Shown: positions 1-10,234 of the stretch, in pieces
Layout: every line of letters starts with the position of its first letter
How positions within the stretch are numbered: position 1 is the first letter of the stretch
Assembly: GCF_018343795.1 (NCBI RefSeq)
Contig: NZ_CP074346.1
Location: 248,001 to 312,000, forward strand
Origin: Phocoenobacter atlanticus subsp. cyclopteri
Lineage (GTDB): Bacteria > Pseudomonadota > Gammaproteobacteria > Enterobacterales > Pasteurellaceae
Reading direction: 5' to 3'
Length of the DNA: 64,000 nt
Made by a program: the position numbers and the translations under genes
Notes under the pieces: model-generated
Databases searched by the model: none
What the model was told of the DNA's origin: nothing
The model's input: the letters and a program-made list of their open reading frames with translations, nothing else

Positions 1-1
1 T

Positions 2-940
2 GGTCAAATAAAACAAATTTTGGTGAAAGAAGGACAAAAAGTTAAAAAAGGTGATTTATTAGCTATAATCGATCCTCAATTAGCGGAAACAGAACTAAAG
101 TTAGCACTGGCAGAATTAGAAAATCTCCGAGGAAATTTAGCTATTAAATCAGAACAGCTAAAACAACGACAAATGGATGTTGAGCGTCAATATACTTTAA
201 TGCAGAAAAATGCAACATCAAAACAACTCTTTGAAACATCTAAACATCATTTAAGTATTACTAAAGCTGAAGTGAGAATTGCACAGAGTAATTTAGCGAG
301 TGCACAAATTAAAGTAGAGAAATCCCAAACTCAATTACGTTATACTGAAATACGCTCGCCAATGGATACAACCGTTGTTTCTGTTACTGCCAAAAGTGGA
401 CAAACTTTAGTTACCACACAACAAGCACCTATTCTGATGCAATTAGCTGATATTGAAACAATGCAAATTGAAACTAACATTTCAGAAGCGGACGTTATTT
501 CTATTAAAATAGGAGCTCCGGTTTCATTTACTTTATTAGGAAAGCCTGATAATAAGCACTATTCTAAACTAGATAATATAAAACTTATTCCAACAGCAAA
601 CGATCAAAAAGCGGTTTATTATTACGCCACTTTTAAAGTCCCTAATCCAGAACATAAACTACGTATAGCAATGACTGCTTCTGTTTCAATTTTGTTAGAT
701 AAAAAAGAAAATGTATTGACTATCCCTTTATCAGTATTAGGGAAAATGATTCAACCCAATCAATATTATGTGACCGTATTACAAGAAAATGGAAACCAAG
801 AGCAACGACTTATTACAACGGGATTACAAGATAATTCACAAGTTGAAGTAGTCAAGGGACTATCATTGAAAGAGCGTGTTGTATTATCAACAGATATTTT
901 ATCTTCAAATAATAATGAAAATGAGTATAAAATATTATGA
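2..940 (+). CDS. macA: MacA-type periplasmic adaptor of an ABC efflux pump (5' truncated)
   Basis: The gene is open to the window edge, so its N-terminus (signal/anchor) is missing; about 312 residues are visible, against roughly 370 for E. coli MacA. The first visible residues, GQIKQILVKEGQKVKKGDLL, are the first half of the lipoyl-like hairpin of membrane-fusion proteins. A long alpha-helical hairpin (about residues 25-110) and beta-barrel/MP domains follow. MacA links the inner-membrane ABC transporter MacB to an outer-membrane TolC channel and exports macrolides, peptides or lipids. The stop overlaps the macB start (ATGA at 937-940), implying translational coupling. No tolC gene is in the window. 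Family assignment is secure; substrate is not. Confidence 0.88.
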   Translation, partial: GQIKQILVKEGQKVKKGDLLAIIDPQLAETELKLALAELENLRGNLAIKSEQLKQRQMDVERQYTLMQKNATSKQLFETSKHHLSITKAEVRIAQSNLASAQIKVEKSQTQLRYTEIRSPMDTTVVSVTAKSGQTLVTTQQAPILMQLADIETMQIETNISEADVISIKIGAPVSFTLLGKPDNKHYSKLDNIKLIPTANDQKAVYYYATFKVPNPEHKLRIAMTASVSILLDKKENVLTIPLSVLGKMIQPNQYYVTVLQENGNQEQRLITTGLQDNSQVEVVKGLSLKERVVLSTDILSSNNNENEYKIL

Positions 941-2889
941 TAAATCAACCATTAATTGAATTTAAAAATATCACACGTCGTTATTGTAATGGAAATATTG
1001 AAACGACTGTACTTAAATCCATAGATCTACAAATTTATCGTGGCGAAATGATTGCGATTGTAGGAAGTTCAGGTTCTGGAAAATCGACGTTAATGAATAT
1101 CCTTGGTGCACTAGATATTCCTGATGAAGGAGAATATTTATTTCAAGGACGTCGTATTACGGATTTATCAAATGAAGAATTAGCAAAATTACGCTGTAAT
1201 CATTTTGGTTTTATTTTCCAGCGTTATCATTTATTGCCTCATTTAAGTGCAATTGAAAATGTAGAAATTCCCGCAATTTATTCTTTGATGGATAAAGAAA
1301 AAAGGAAAATCCAAGCAAAAAACCTATTATGCCGTTTAGGACTACAAAAACAGTTAGAGCAAAAACCAAATCAACTTTCAGGAGGACAACAGCAACGAGT
1401 AAGTATTGCTAGGGCTCTAATAAATGGCTGCGAGGTTATTTTAGCCGACGAGCCTACGGGAGCTTTAGATAGTCAAAGTAGTAACGAAGTCTTGGAGGTC
1501 TTAAAGGAATTACATCAACAAGGGCATACCATTATTTTAATTACTCACGATATGCAAATCGCTAAACATACTGAACGTATAATTACACTGAAAGATGGTG
1601 AGATTATCTCCGATAAAAAACAAAATCCCTCTCCTAAATATACAAGAATAAAACAAACATTAGTAGAAAACAGTACAAAAATAACATTTCTTGATATCTT
1701 GTATCATTACAATGAGTCACTTATTATGGCACTAAGTATGATGAAAGCACATAAAATGAGATCCTTTCTAACAATGCTTGGCATTATTATTGGGATTGCT
1801 TCTGTGGTCAGTATTATTGCATTAGGAGAGGGGGCAAAACATAAAGTATTAATTGAATTTAGTTCTTTAGGAGCTAGTACTATTGGTATTTTTCCAGGTA
1901 AAAATTGGGAAGAGAGTGATCCCGCTAAAATTCAAACCCTCACTATTAATGATTTAGATCTATTAAGTAAACAGCCTTATATTCTTGGAGTCAGTCCTGG
2001 ATTACAATCTTTTTCAAAGATGCGTTTCCTAAATAAAACAATTCCTGTTTCTGTAAATGGTGTAAGTCAGGATTTTTTCTCACTGAAAAAATATAAACTA
2101 TTATCGGGACGTTTATTAAAACCAATAGATATTAGCTCTAATCAGGCAGTTGGTGTTATTGATGAAATATCAAAAACAGCCATTTTTGGGAAAAAGACAG
2201 CTATCAATAATATTGTTTTTATTGAGAATGTCCCCATTCTAATTATAGGAGTAGTCAAATCTCCCTCTTTATTTTCAGACAGTCAAACTGCACATATTTG
2301 GCTTCCTTATAGTGCAATGAATAGTCGCATTAATAATCAAGACTATTTTCAGCGAATTTCAGTTCATCTAAACAAAAATATCACACCAGCAATGGCTGAA
2401 CTAAAAATAACTGATCTTTTAACAGCAAGTCATGGACGAAAGGATTTTTTCACGTTTAATAGTAATAAATTATTACAATCCTTAAATAAAACCACACAAA
2501 CATTAACATTAATGATTTCAGCGATTGCTTTTATTTCATTGGTTGTTGGAGGAATTGGGATAATGAATATTATGCTGGTTTCTGTAACTGAACGAACCAA
2601 AGAGATTGGTATTAGAATTGCAGTAGGAGCGAAAGAAAAAGACATTCTACAGCAGTTTTTAATAGAAGCGATAGTTGTCAGTTTAATTGGTGGAATAATA
2701 GGCGTGCTCTTTTCTCTTTTTATAGGCAGTATTTTTTCATTAATAGTAGAAGGAATTAAAATGCAATTTACCTTTTCATCATTTGTTATTGCATTTTTTT
2801 GTTCATCATCAATTGGCATTATATTTGGCTATTTCCCCGCAAAAAATGCAGCTCGCTTAAAGCCAGTAGATGCACTCTCTCGGGAATAG
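937..2889 (+). CDS. macB: MacB-type ABC transporter, fused ATPase and permease
   Basis: The protein has 650 residues, matching E. coli MacB (648). The N-terminal ABC ATPase has Walker A GSSGSGKST at residues 43-51, signature LSGGQQQRVS near 147 and Walker B VILADEPTGALD near 168. The first membrane helix (about 275-300) is followed by a large periplasmic MacB-type domain (about 300-510) and three C-terminal helices of the FtsX-like permease domain, including the motif ERTKEIGIRIAVGA. This type IV (mechanotransmission) transporter drives efflux through MacA and an outer-membrane channel. It overlaps macA by four bases. The next gene converges on it with 24 bases between. Confidence 0.93.
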   Translation: MINQPLIEFKNITRRYCNGNIETTVLKSIDLQIYRGEMIAIVGSSGSGKSTLMNILGALDIPDEGEYLFQGRRITDLSNEELAKLRCNHFGFIFQRYHLLPHLSAIENVEIPAIYSLMDKEKRKIQAKNLLCRLGLQKQLEQKPNQLSGGQQQRVSIARALINGCEVILADEPTGALDSQSSNEVLEVLKELHQQGHTIILITHDMQIAKHTERIITLKDGEIISDKKQNPSPKYTRIKQTLVENSTKITFLDILYHYNESLIMALSMMKAHKMRSFLTMLGIIIGIASVVSIIALGEGAKHKVLIEFSSLGASTIGIFPGKNWEESDPAKIQTLTINDLDLLSKQPYILGVSPGLQSFSKMRFLNKTIPVSVNGVSQDFFSLKKYKLLSGRLLKPIDISSNQAVGVIDEISKTAIFGKKTAINNIVFIENVPILIIGVVKSPSLFSDSQTAHIWLPYSAMNSRINNQDYFQRISVHLNKNITPAMAELKITDLLTASHGRKDFFTFNSNKLLQSLNKTTQTLTLMISAIAFISLVVGGIGIMNIMLVSVTERTKEIGIRIAVGAKEKDILQQFLIEAIVVSLIGGIIGVLFSLFIGSIFSLIVEGIKMQFTFSSFVIAFFCSSSIGIIFGYFPAKNAARLKPVDALSRE

Positions 2890-2913
2890 TTAAAAATCAC
2901 CACTTTACTGAAA

Positions 2914-4239
2914 TTATCGTAATACTTTTAATACTTCCTGATAATCAACGGATTGATCTAGAAGAATTTTGGCAGATTGTTTTAATTTATTGACATCTTC
3001 TTTAGGTAAATAAAAAGAAGTGTCAATATTTAGTACTTCATCTCGTAATGAAGAGGTCGGTAAATCTTTTAAGTTTAAACTCACAAAATAGATCTTAATA
3101 TTTTGTTGCTTTTTATTCCATTCATCAACCAAGGTTCTAAAACTATTCAGGGTATTTTGTGTGTTACTATCAATAGGGACATTGATAATCGCATTCACAA
3201 TATCAGAAGTATTAGGAATATCTGCGGATAAATCTACATTACTCGTAATTTGATTTTGAGCATTTACGTTAATGACAATGACATTTTTGATATTAGATTT
3301 TTTTAAATTATTTTTAATACCTTGAAAGCCCCATAAATTATAGGTATCAAGTAAACTGCGTAATCCTAAATTATCTGTTAATCCACCATCGACTAAGTGA
3401 ATAAAAGGTCTTTTTTGACTATTTTTATATAAATCTTTTTTAGTTTGTATTTCATTTTTATTTTTCCCCGCTTCTGTTGCTTTTATTACGCTAGTTTTTT
3501 TCGAAGGATAGCAACTACCCCCATTATTGTTAAAAGTAAGAGGGCTAAAAATTAATGGTACAGCACTAGACGCCGCAACCGCTCTGGCAATTTTTACTTT
3601 TTTTAAATCTAAGCAAAGAAGATCAAAATCTTCTTGAGTAAAATTAAGACGTTGTCCCATATTCATATCTGTGGCACTAATTACAGCAAAAGGACCTTTA
3701 CGATGATGAAGGAGATCGTCAAAAGTTTTGTCTTTAAAAAGGGCTGAATTAAGCTGTTCTGCAAGTAAATCACCCCGTCCAAATTGAGGTGAAGTTAATC
3801 GAGATATTGTAGATACAGAAAGTGCTTTCTTGACTATTTGTTGCTGAAAATTATTTTTTAAAAATTGCTTTTCAAATTGAGGAATGACGTCTTTTCCTTC
3901 CAACGCAAAATAACTTGCCAGCACGGATCCTCCAGAAACACCATAAACTAAATCAATATTGTCTAATAAAGTCTTCCCTTTAGCGGTAGGATTAATGAAG
4001 GTTTTTGCAAATTGTTCTAAGACACCATAACCTAAAGATGCGGCTCGATTTCCTCCGCCTGAAAACATCAAAATAATAAGATTTTTATGTTGTTTATTTT
4101 TGGATAATACATTATAAACTCGATATCCATTATTGGTATTAATTTGATTAATCGTTTCAACAGGATGATATTTAACAGAACTACAAGCCGATAAAAAAGA
4201 GAGCATAAATATGCCTAAGAATATAGTACGTTTTATCAT
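2914..4239 (-). CDS. Patatin-like phospholipase, lipoprotein
   Basis: The 441-residue protein begins with a lipoprotein signal peptide (hydrophobic run then LSAC, Cys19). Patatin hallmarks appear in order: glycine-rich oxyanion motif SGGGNRAA near residue 60, nucleophile elbow YGVSGGS near residue 103 (GxSxG), and the catalytic aspartate in VDGGLTDNLGL near residue 285. Patatin-like enzymes are Ser-Asp lipid acyl hydrolases; a lipidated one would act at the envelope. A lysine-rich stretch between the elbow and the DGG motif may be a surface loop. Substrate and role (lipid turnover or virulence) cannot be read from sequence. It stands alone, convergent with macB. Confidence 0.85.
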   Translation of the reverse strand: MIKRTIFLGIFMLSFLSACSSVKYHPVETINQINTNNGYRVYNVLSKNKQHKNLIILMFSGGGNRAASLGYGVLEQFAKTFINPTAKGKTLLDNIDLVYGVSGGSVLASYFALEGKDVIPQFEKQFLKNNFQQQIVKKALSVSTISRLTSPQFGRGDLLAEQLNSALFKDKTFDDLLHHRKGPFAVISATDMNMGQRLNFTQEDFDLLCLDLKKVKIARAVAASSAVPLIFSPLTFNNNGGSCYPSKKTSVIKATEAGKNKNEIQTKKDLYKNSQKRPFIHLVDGGLTDNLGLRSLLDTYNLWGFQGIKNNLKKSNIKNVIVINVNAQNQITSNVDLSADIPNTSDIVNAIINVPIDSNTQNTLNSFRTLVDEWNKKQQNIKIYFVSLNLKDLPTSSLRDEVLNIDTSFYLPKEDVNKLKQSAKILLDQSVDYQEVLKVLR

Positions 4240-4338
4240 TTTAAGGTTATTCCTAAGAGTGAAAGTATGTTACATCGATAATGCTTAGTTAGTAATATTT
4301 TGTAAATTTCTTACAACATCCTACCGCTTTAAGTAAAG

Positions 4339-4587
4339 TTAAAACTTTATTTCTAAATTTTCTTCAACTACGCAACAACAAGTAAGAATTTCGTTACTTT
4401 TTAGCATCGCTAAAGGAGGTTGTTTATAAGAGACTTTGCCACTTTTTATTTTTATTCGACAAGAACCACAAAAACCCATTCGACATTGATATTCAGGAAA
4501 AAATCCATTTTTTTCTAAGGTTTCAAGTAATGAGTTTTTGTTATTATGTTCCAGTATCACTTGGCTATGAATTAACCGAATTTGCAT
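4339..4587 (-). CDS. yfaE: 2Fe-2S ferredoxin YfaE, class I ribonucleotide reductase maintenance protein
   Basis: The 82-residue plant-type ferredoxin has cluster ligands Cys35, Cys40 and Cys43 (CRMGFCGSC) and a fourth among Cys70-72 (LTCCC). In E. coli YfaE supplies electrons to build and repair the diferric-tyrosyl radical cofactor of NrdB. The start codon overlaps the last base of the nrdB stop, so the two are co-translated in the order nrdB-yfaE. The functional assignment rests on this pairing and on length; a generic ferredoxin is the only serious alternative. Confidence 0.93.
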   Translation of the reverse strand: MQIRLIHSQVILEHNNKNSLLETLEKNGFFPEYQCRMGFCGSCRIKIKSGKVSYKQPPLAMLKSNEILTCCCVVEENLEIKF

Positions 4588-5717
4588 TACAAATCAAAGT
4601 CATCAAAATCTTGAGTACTGACTTTTGAATCAATTTGTCCAACAAGATATGAACTCACTTCAACTTCTTGTGGTGCTACCTGTACATTGTCTGACACTAA
4701 CCACGAATTAATCCACGGAATTGGGTTTGAACGTACTTTAAACGGAAGATCTAACCCTACGGCTTGCATACGAGTATTAGTAATATATTCCACATATTGA
4801 ACTAAAATATCTCGATTTAAACCAATCATTGAACCATCTTTAAATAAATAATCCGCCCACTCTTTCTCTTGTTCTGCGGCTGCAACAAATAGATCATAAG
4901 CCTCTTGACGACACTCTTTAGCAATTTCTGCCATTTCAGGATCATCTTCTCCTGATGCCATTATATTTAAAATATGTTGAGTACCCGTTAGGTGCAATGC
5001 CTCATCACGTGCAATAAATTTAATAATTTTAGCATTACCTTCCATCAATTGGCGTTCCGCAAAGGCAAAAGAGCAAGCAAATGAGACATAAAAACGAATA
5101 GCTTCTAATACATTTACACTCATCATACAGAGATAAAGTTGTTTTTTTAGCGTTCTTAGTGAAACTTTATGATCTATACCATCAACCTTATAGGTACCTT
5201 CTCCATATAAGCTATAAAGCTGTGAATCACGAATTAGGTTATCATAATAAATAGAAATATCTTTTGCTCGTCTAATGATTTCTTCGTTAGTCACAATGTC
5301 ATCAAATATGATTGATGGATCATTAACAATATTACGAATAATATGTGTATATGAGCGAGAATGGATAGTTTCAGAAAAAGTCCAAGTTTCAATCCAAGTT
5401 TCTAATTCAGGAATAGAAACAATAGGTAACAATGCTACATTTGGACTACGACCTTGAATAGAATCCAATAGCGTTTGATATTTTAGATTACTGATGAAAA
5501 TATGCTTTTCGTGTTCTGGAAGGGCATTATAATCAATACGATCCTGTGAAACATCCACCTCTTCAGGTCGCCAAAAAAATGACAGTTGTTTTTCAATCAG
5601 CTTCTCAAAAATTTCGTATTTTTGTTGATCATAACGAGCAACATTGACATTTTGACCAAAAAACATTGGCTCTTTTAATTGATCGTTCTTATTTTGTGAA
5701 AATGTTGTATATGCCAT
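4587..5717 (-). CDS. nrdB: Ribonucleoside-diphosphate reductase 1 beta subunit
   Basis: The 376-residue class Ia R2 protein retains every cofactor residue: Asp85, Glu116, His119 and radical Tyr123 ([12 protein letters not shown]), then the second ligand set in the FAE helix and in RDEALH. It holds the diferric centre and tyrosyl radical needed by NrdA to reduce ribonucleotides. The C-terminus ends in acidic residues and aromatic DDFDL, the usual R1-docking tail. The upstream neighbour is rlmN on the other strand; nrdA is not in the window, although nrdA-nrdB linkage is common in relatives. Confidence 0.96.
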   Translation of the reverse strand: MAYTTFSQNKNDQLKEPMFFGQNVNVARYDQQKYEIFEKLIEKQLSFFWRPEEVDVSQDRIDYNALPEHEKHIFISNLKYQTLLDSIQGRSPNVALLPIVSIPELETWIETWTFSETIHSRSYTHIIRNIVNDPSIIFDDIVTNEEIIRRAKDISIYYDNLIRDSQLYSLYGEGTYKVDGIDHKVSLRTLKKQLYLCMMSVNVLEAIRFYVSFACSFAFAERQLMEGNAKIIKFIARDEALHLTGTQHILNIMASGEDDPEMAEIAKECRQEAYDLFVAAAEQEKEWADYLFKDGSMIGLNRDILVQYVEYITNTRMQAVGLDLPFKVRSNPIPWINSWLVSDNVQVAPQEVEVSSYLVGQIDSKVSTQDFDDFDL

Positions 5718-5968
5718 ATATGAATCCTAAATATAAAAAAACATTGTGACCATTTTACGTCAAAAATGGATTAAAAACTATTTTTTTAAAATATAGGGAG
5801 TATCTATCCCTCTATATTACATTTGCAAATTTTAAAAATAATGTGACTGCTTAAAATTAATCATAAAAAAGACTAGCATAAAATTATTGAGGTAGGTAAA
5901 ATCCCCTTCTTTAAATGCTTTTGCAAAATAATCAATTTTTGCCATAATCCGTGTAATAACGAGGCCTA

Positions 5969-7156
5969 ATGTCACAACAAAACACACAAAACAGCTCCGC
6001 TCAATCCACGAAGGTTGCAGTGCAGCATCCAAAATCCGATAAAATCAATTTAATGAATTTAACGCGTTCACAAATGCGAGATTTATTTAAAGAAATGGGT
6101 GAAAAACCGTTTCGTGCCGATCAAATGGTGAAATGGATTTACCATTTTGGTGAAGATAATTTTGATAATATGACCAATATTAACAAAGTCTTGCGTGAAA
6201 AATTAAAACAAATTGTGGAAATTAAAGCGCCTGAAGTTGCCGTTGAACAGCGTTCAGCCGATGGAACAATCAAATGGGCAATGCAGGTAGGCGATCAACA
6301 AGTTGAAACAGTGTATATCCCAGAAGGGGATCGTGCAACATTGTGTGTTTCTTCACAAGTAGGTTGTGCGTTAGAGTGTCCTTTTTGTTCTACCGCCCAA
6401 CAAGGTTTTAATCGTAATTTAAACGTGTCTGAAATTATTGGACAAGTATGGCGAGCCGCTAAAATCATTGGTAATTTTGGTGTAACAGGTGTGCGACCAA
6501 TTACTAATGTAGTAATGATGGGAATGGGTGAGCCATTATTAAATATGAATAATGTGGTACCCGCAATGGAACTAATGTTAGATGATTTCGCTTATGGTTT
6601 ATCAAAACGTCGTGTCACCCTTTCAACATCTGGAGTCGTTCCAGCATTGGATAAAATGCGTGAACAAATTGATGTTGCTCTAGCGATTTCTTTACACGCC
6701 CCAAACGATGAAATTCGTGATGAAATTGTGCCAATCAACAAAAAATATAATATTAAAATGTTGATGAATTCTGTGAATGAATATTTAAAAGTATCGAATG
6801 CGAATCACGGCAAAGTAACCATTGAATATGTAATGTTGTCTCATATTAATGATGGCATAGAACACGCCCATCAACTGGCTGAAGTATTAAAAAATACCCC
6901 TTGTAAAATAAATCTAATTCCGTGGAACCCATTCCCTGAAGCACCTTATACCAAAAGTTCTAATTCTCGTATTGATCGTTTTCAAAAAACATTGATGGAG
7001 TATGGTTTTACTGTTATCGTAAGAAAAACACGAGGAGATGATATTGATGCTGCTTGTGGACAGCTTGCAGGTGAGGTGATAGATCGAACCAAACGAACCG
7101 CTGAAAAGCATAAGTTTGGGAAAAGTATCAATATTCAAGAACAGCAAACACATTAA
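5969..7156 (+). CDS. rlmN: Dual-specificity rRNA/tRNA adenine C2-methyltransferase RlmN
   Basis: The radical-SAM enzyme methylates A2503 of 23S rRNA and A37 of some tRNAs. The 395-residue protein has the CxxxCxxC cluster at Cys133, Cys137 and Cys140 (CALECPFC) and the second conserved cysteine of the mechanism, Cys363, in [12 protein letters not shown] and SLHAPND motifs of the family are present. The N-terminus has about 25 extra low-complexity residues (Gln/Ser-rich) before the conserved NLMNLTRSQ region, so initiation at a later codon such as the Met at residue 29 cannot be excluded. pilF follows after 10 bases, as in Haemophilus influenzae. Confidence 0.96.
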   Translation: MSQQNTQNSSAQSTKVAVQHPKSDKINLMNLTRSQMRDLFKEMGEKPFRADQMVKWIYHFGEDNFDNMTNINKVLREKLKQIVEIKAPEVAVEQRSADGTIKWAMQVGDQQVETVYIPEGDRATLCVSSQVGCALECPFCSTAQQGFNRNLNVSEIIGQVWRAAKIIGNFGVTGVRPITNVVMMGMGEPLLNMNNVVPAMELMLDDFAYGLSKRRVTLSTSGVVPALDKMREQIDVALAISLHAPNDEIRDEIVPINKKYNIKMLMNSVNEYLKVSNANHGKVTIEYVMLSHINDGIEHAHQLAEVLKNTPCKINLIPWNPFPEAPYTKSSNSRIDRFQKTLMEYGFTVIVRKTRGDDIDAACGQLAGEVIDRTKRTAEKHKFGKSINIQEQQTH

Positions 7157-7166
7157 AAAGGAAACT

Positions 7167-7739
7167 ATGATGAAAATTGCAAATTTTTATTCAAATCTTA
7201 CCGCTTGTATAATTGCTTTGACTTTGACAGGTTGTGTTTCTACATCAACAGAACACTCAATAAACAAAACAGAGGCAATGCAAGCAAGACTCAACCTTGC
7301 ACTTGCTTATTTAAAAGAAAATAATTTTCCAAAAGCAAAATTAAATATCGACAAAGCACTGGAACATAACAATCAGCACTATTTACCTTATTCAGTACTT
7401 GCTTATTACTATCAACAGACAGGTAAAGTTTCAGATGCATCACAAACCTATCAACAAGCGGTTACATTAAGTCAAAAATTTACAAAAGATCACCAACCTC
7501 GTCCTGATATATTAAATAATTATGGAACTTTTTTATGTAAACAAGCCCAATTTAAACAAGCTTATAATTTATTTGAACAAGCATTAACAAGTAAACAATC
7601 TTATTATCACCAAGCTGATACGCTAGAAAATATTATACTTTGTGCTAAAGGTGAGAAAAACCATACTCAAATGAACAACGCATTAATTCAGTTAAGAAAA
7701 ATAGATAAAGAACGAGCAGAAAAAATTAGTTCAATGTGA
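7167..7739 (+). CDS. pilF: Type IV pilus biogenesis/stability TPR lipoprotein PilF (PilW)
   Basis: The start is placed at ATG 7167 (a second ATG follows directly) because AAAAGGA lies just upstream and a lipoprotein signal follows: hydrophobic run ending LTGC. The mature protein is made of tetratricopeptide repeats (motifs such as ALAYLKENNFPKAKLNIDKA and PYSVLAYYYQQTGKVSDA). PilF/PilW lipoproteins help PilQ secretin assembly and pilus stability, and in this family serve the DNA-uptake machinery. The position immediately after rlmN matches the H. influenzae order, where this gene belongs to the competence regulon. I could not find a convincing CRP-S site before rlmN here. Confidence 0.87.
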   Translation: MMKIANFYSNLTACIIALTLTGCVSTSTEHSINKTEAMQARLNLALAYLKENNFPKAKLNIDKALEHNNQHYLPYSVLAYYYQQTGKVSDASQTYQQAVTLSQKFTKDHQPRPDILNNYGTFLCKQAQFKQAYNLFEQALTSKQSYYHQADTLENIILCAKGEKNHTQMNNALIQLRKIDKERAEKISSM

Positions 7740-7761
7740 GTGATCTAAAGAATTATTTACT

Positions 7762-7817
7762 TAAGCGGTGACTTAGATAAAAGCTTTTGCAAAATTTTAG
7801 TTTTAAGTTACCGCTTA
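7762..7817. repeat. Inverted pair of uptake signal sequences
   Basis: Two uptake cores face each other: TAAGCGGTGACTTA at 7762-7775 and its near-perfect reverse complement at 7804-7817, with an AT-rich centre containing TTTTGCAAAATTTT. It lies between the convergent genes pilF and sohB. Inverted uptake sites between convergent genes are known in Pasteurellaceae and may double as transcription terminators. Confidence 0.75.
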
Positions 7818-7831
7818 TAAAATAATAATAT

Positions 7832-8914
7832 TTATGACATTGAAGAGTGTGATTTATTCAGCAATTTAGCAATTAATCTTTCTGCACTTTGTTCAAGTTC
7901 GATACCAAAGCGTTTTAAGACATTTTTCTTTTGAGTAAATTTCACTTCAATAACATCTTTTTCTTCAATGACGTTTAAAATCGCATCATCACTGGTTGAA
8001 ATTTCATCAACTAGTTTTAGGTCTAATGCTTGTTGTCCAAACCAATGTTCGCCAGTTGCCACTTTTTCAATATTTAATTGTGGGCGATGTTGTGTGACAA
8101 ATTGTTTAAATAATTTATGGGTTTCTTCCAATTCTTGTTGGAATTTTTTCTTACCCGCTTTGCTATTTTCACCCATTAAGGTAACCGTACGCTTATATTC
8201 ACCAGCCGTCATTACATCAACATCGACATCGTGTTTTTTCAGTAAACGATGAATATTTGGTACTTGTGCAACTACACCAATTGAACCAATTACCGCAAAA
8301 GGAGCTGAAATAATTTTATCTGCCACACAGGCCATCATATATCCACCACTTGCCGCGACTTTATCAACAGTAATAGTTAACGGAATATGTCGTTCTTTTA
8401 AGCGTGCTAATTGTGATGCAGCCAAGCCATAGCCGTGAACAACACCCCCTGGGCTTTCTAACTTTAATAATACTTCATCATATTCAGGTCTGGCTAAGGC
8501 AACCACTGCATCAATTTCTTTACGTAAGCAATCAACACCACTTGCCATTATGTCACCGTTAAAATTTAATACAAAAAGACGAGACCTTACCTCTTCTTTC
8601 TGTTCATTTTCAACTTCTGGATTTTTAGATTTTTTAGCTAATTTTAAACGTTTTTTCTCTGCTTTTGCCTTTGCTTTTTGCTCTTTTTTCTCTGCTTTCT
8701 CTTTCGCTTTTTGTTCTGCTTCACTTAAAAAGAAATTACCTAAGGCGGTCTTGCTTTCTTTATATTTTTCCGTTAAATTTTTAACTGAAATTTCACCTTG
8801 TTGTCCTTGTTTTTTACTTTCTAATACCATCATTACAATTGCAATGACGACGCCAAATACAGTTAATAATTCTAATAAGAAAATACCGTAATTTAATAAA
8901 ACTTCTTTCCACAT
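7832..8914 (-). CDS. sohB: Inner-membrane serine protease SohB (peptidase S49)
   Basis: The 360-residue protein has an N-terminal membrane helix (about residues 8-29) and a very lysine/glutamate-rich cytosolic or periplasmic linker (about 60-110) before the S49 protease domain. The nucleophile lies in VAASGGYMMA, and the probable general-base lysine in GEYKRTVT. SohB is a paralogue of signal-peptide peptidase SppA; overproduction in E. coli suppresses loss of DegP. It is a single gene, followed convergently by pilF, with folC 18 bases upstream on the same strand. Confidence 0.92.
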   Translation of the reverse strand: MWKEVLLNYGIFLLELLTVFGVVIAIVMMVLESKKQGQQGEISVKNLTEKYKESKTALGNFFLSEAEQKAKEKAEKKEQKAKAKAEKKRLKLAKKSKNPEVENEQKEEVRSRLFVLNFNGDIMASGVDCLRKEIDAVVALARPEYDEVLLKLESPGGVVHGYGLAASQLARLKERHIPLTITVDKVAASGGYMMACVADKIISAPFAVIGSIGVVAQVPNIHRLLKKHDVDVDVMTAGEYKRTVTLMGENSKAGKKKFQQELEETHKLFKQFVTQHRPQLNIEKVATGEHWFGQQALDLKLVDEISTSDDAILNVIEEKDVIEVKFTQKKNVLKRFGIELEQSAERLIAKLLNKSHSSMS

Positions 8915-8932
8915 AATGTGTTGTATCCTTTT

Positions 8933-10234
8933 TTAATGTTTAATTGATAATAAAAAATCGCTCACTGTATGAAACGAACCAAAAACAAGAATGACATCTT
9001 TTTCAGTTGCAATATCAAATACTTTGTTTGTCGCTTGTTCCATATTTTCATAATGATAAGCGGTTACATTTGGTATGAAATTTACCATTTTTTCTAAAAT
9101 TATTTGACCTCTTTGTCCTCTAAAACAATCTAAAGTTACACAATGCCACTCATTAATAATATCTTGTAGTGGTGTAATAATTCCATTTAAATCTTTATCT
9201 TCCAAGACACTAAATAGCGCATAAATTTTTTGATGAGGTTGTTTTAATTGAATTAATCGCTCAGCTAAATAACGAGTAGCGTGAGGATTATGTCCTACAT
9301 CAACAATAACTTGTGCAAGCGGTACTTTTTTTGATAAATTTACAAAATCTTGTTGTGTTAAAAATTGAAATCGTCCTGTTAATTGAGTTTCTATAACCGC
9401 TTCTTCAATAATGGTTTCACTGATCTTAAAAGGTAAATGAGTTAAAACGGCGAGTGCTGTTGCAACATTTGGATAGGGAATTTTTGGTAAAGCAAGATTT
9501 TCAAAACAAACTTTATCAGATTGCCAAATAAAACGGTCAGATTTTATTGAAAATTTGTAATTTTTATCACAAATAAATGCTTGGCACTCTAGTAATTTAA
9601 TTTGCTCAATAATACTTTGAGGACAATCTTTCTCTCCTATTACAACAGGAATATTTGGTCTAAAAATACCTGCTTTTTCTCGTCCTATATCTTCTCTGTT
9701 ATCTCCTAAAAATGCAATATGATCAATATCAATAGAGGTAATCACTGCAAAATCAGGATCAACAATATTAGTCGCATCAAGACGACCACCTAATCCTACT
9801 TCTAAAATCACTACATCTAAATTTGCTTGCTTAAACAGATCTAATGCTGAAAGAGTGCTGTATTCAAAATAACTTAATGATACTTTCTTATGTTCTGTAA
9901 TTTTTACAAAAGAACGAATATGTGCGTCATCATCTAACAATTCACCATTAATCCGTACTCTTTCGTTATAACGTATTAAATGTGGTGAAGAATAAACACC
10001 TACTTTTTTCCCTGCTTTAAGTAATGCAGTTTCTAAAAATTTACAGGTTGAACCTTTGCCATTGGTTCCAGCAACAGTAATGATATAAGGAGCGGGTCTA
10101 AGTAAATCTAACGTACAAGCGACAGATTTTACTCGCTTCAAACCTAAATCAATGGCTTTACAATGACTTGTTTCTAAATAGGAAAGCCACGTTTCTAAAG
10201 AATTCGTGGCTTGAGGAGAACTCATTATTGTCAT
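8933..10234 (-). CDS. folC: Bifunctional dihydrofolate synthase / folylpolyglutamate synthase
   Basis: The 433-residue Mur-ligase-like ATP enzyme has the P-loop GTNGKGS at residues 56-62 and the C-terminal ligase domain with VDVGHNPHA. It adds glutamate to dihydropteroate and then to tetrahydrofolate. The start ATG overlaps the accD stop (TAATG), which supports this start; a second in-frame ATG three codons later is possible. The accD-folC pairing is standard in gamma-proteobacteria. The coding sequence contains two uptake cores (near 9057 and 9317). Confidence 0.95.
   Translation of the reverse strand: MTIMSSPQATNSLETWLSYLETSHCKAIDLGLKRVKSVACTLDLLRPAPYIITVAGTNGKGSTCKFLETALLKAGKKVGVYSSPHLIRYNERVRINGELLDDDAHIRSFVKITEHKKVSLSYFEYSTLSALDLFKQANLDVVILEVGLGGRLDATNIVDPDFAVITSIDIDHIAFLGDNREDIGREKAGIFRPNIPVVIGEKDCPQSIIEQIKLLECQAFICDKNYKFSIKSDRFIWQSDKVCFENLALPKIPYPNVATALAVLTHLPFKISETIIEEAVIETQLTGRFQFLTQQDFVNLSKKVPLAQVIVDVGHNPHATRYLAERLIQLKQPHQKIYALFSVLEDKDLNGIITPLQDIINEWHCVTLDCFRGQRGQIILEKMVNFIPNVTAYHYENMEQATNKVFDIATEKDVILVFGSFHTVSDFLLSIKH

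Noticed and set aside
2799-2993. 64-codon frame overlapping the macB end
   Set aside because: Out-of-frame shadow of macB and the convergent lipoprotein gene.
5925-5950. TTTTGC-containing stretch before rlmN-pilF as a CRP-S site
   Set aside because: The central and distal halves do not match TGCGA-N6-TCGCA.
5832-6032. 66-codon minus-strand frame between nrdB and rlmN
   Set aside because: It overlaps the rlmN start and has no recognisable protein features.
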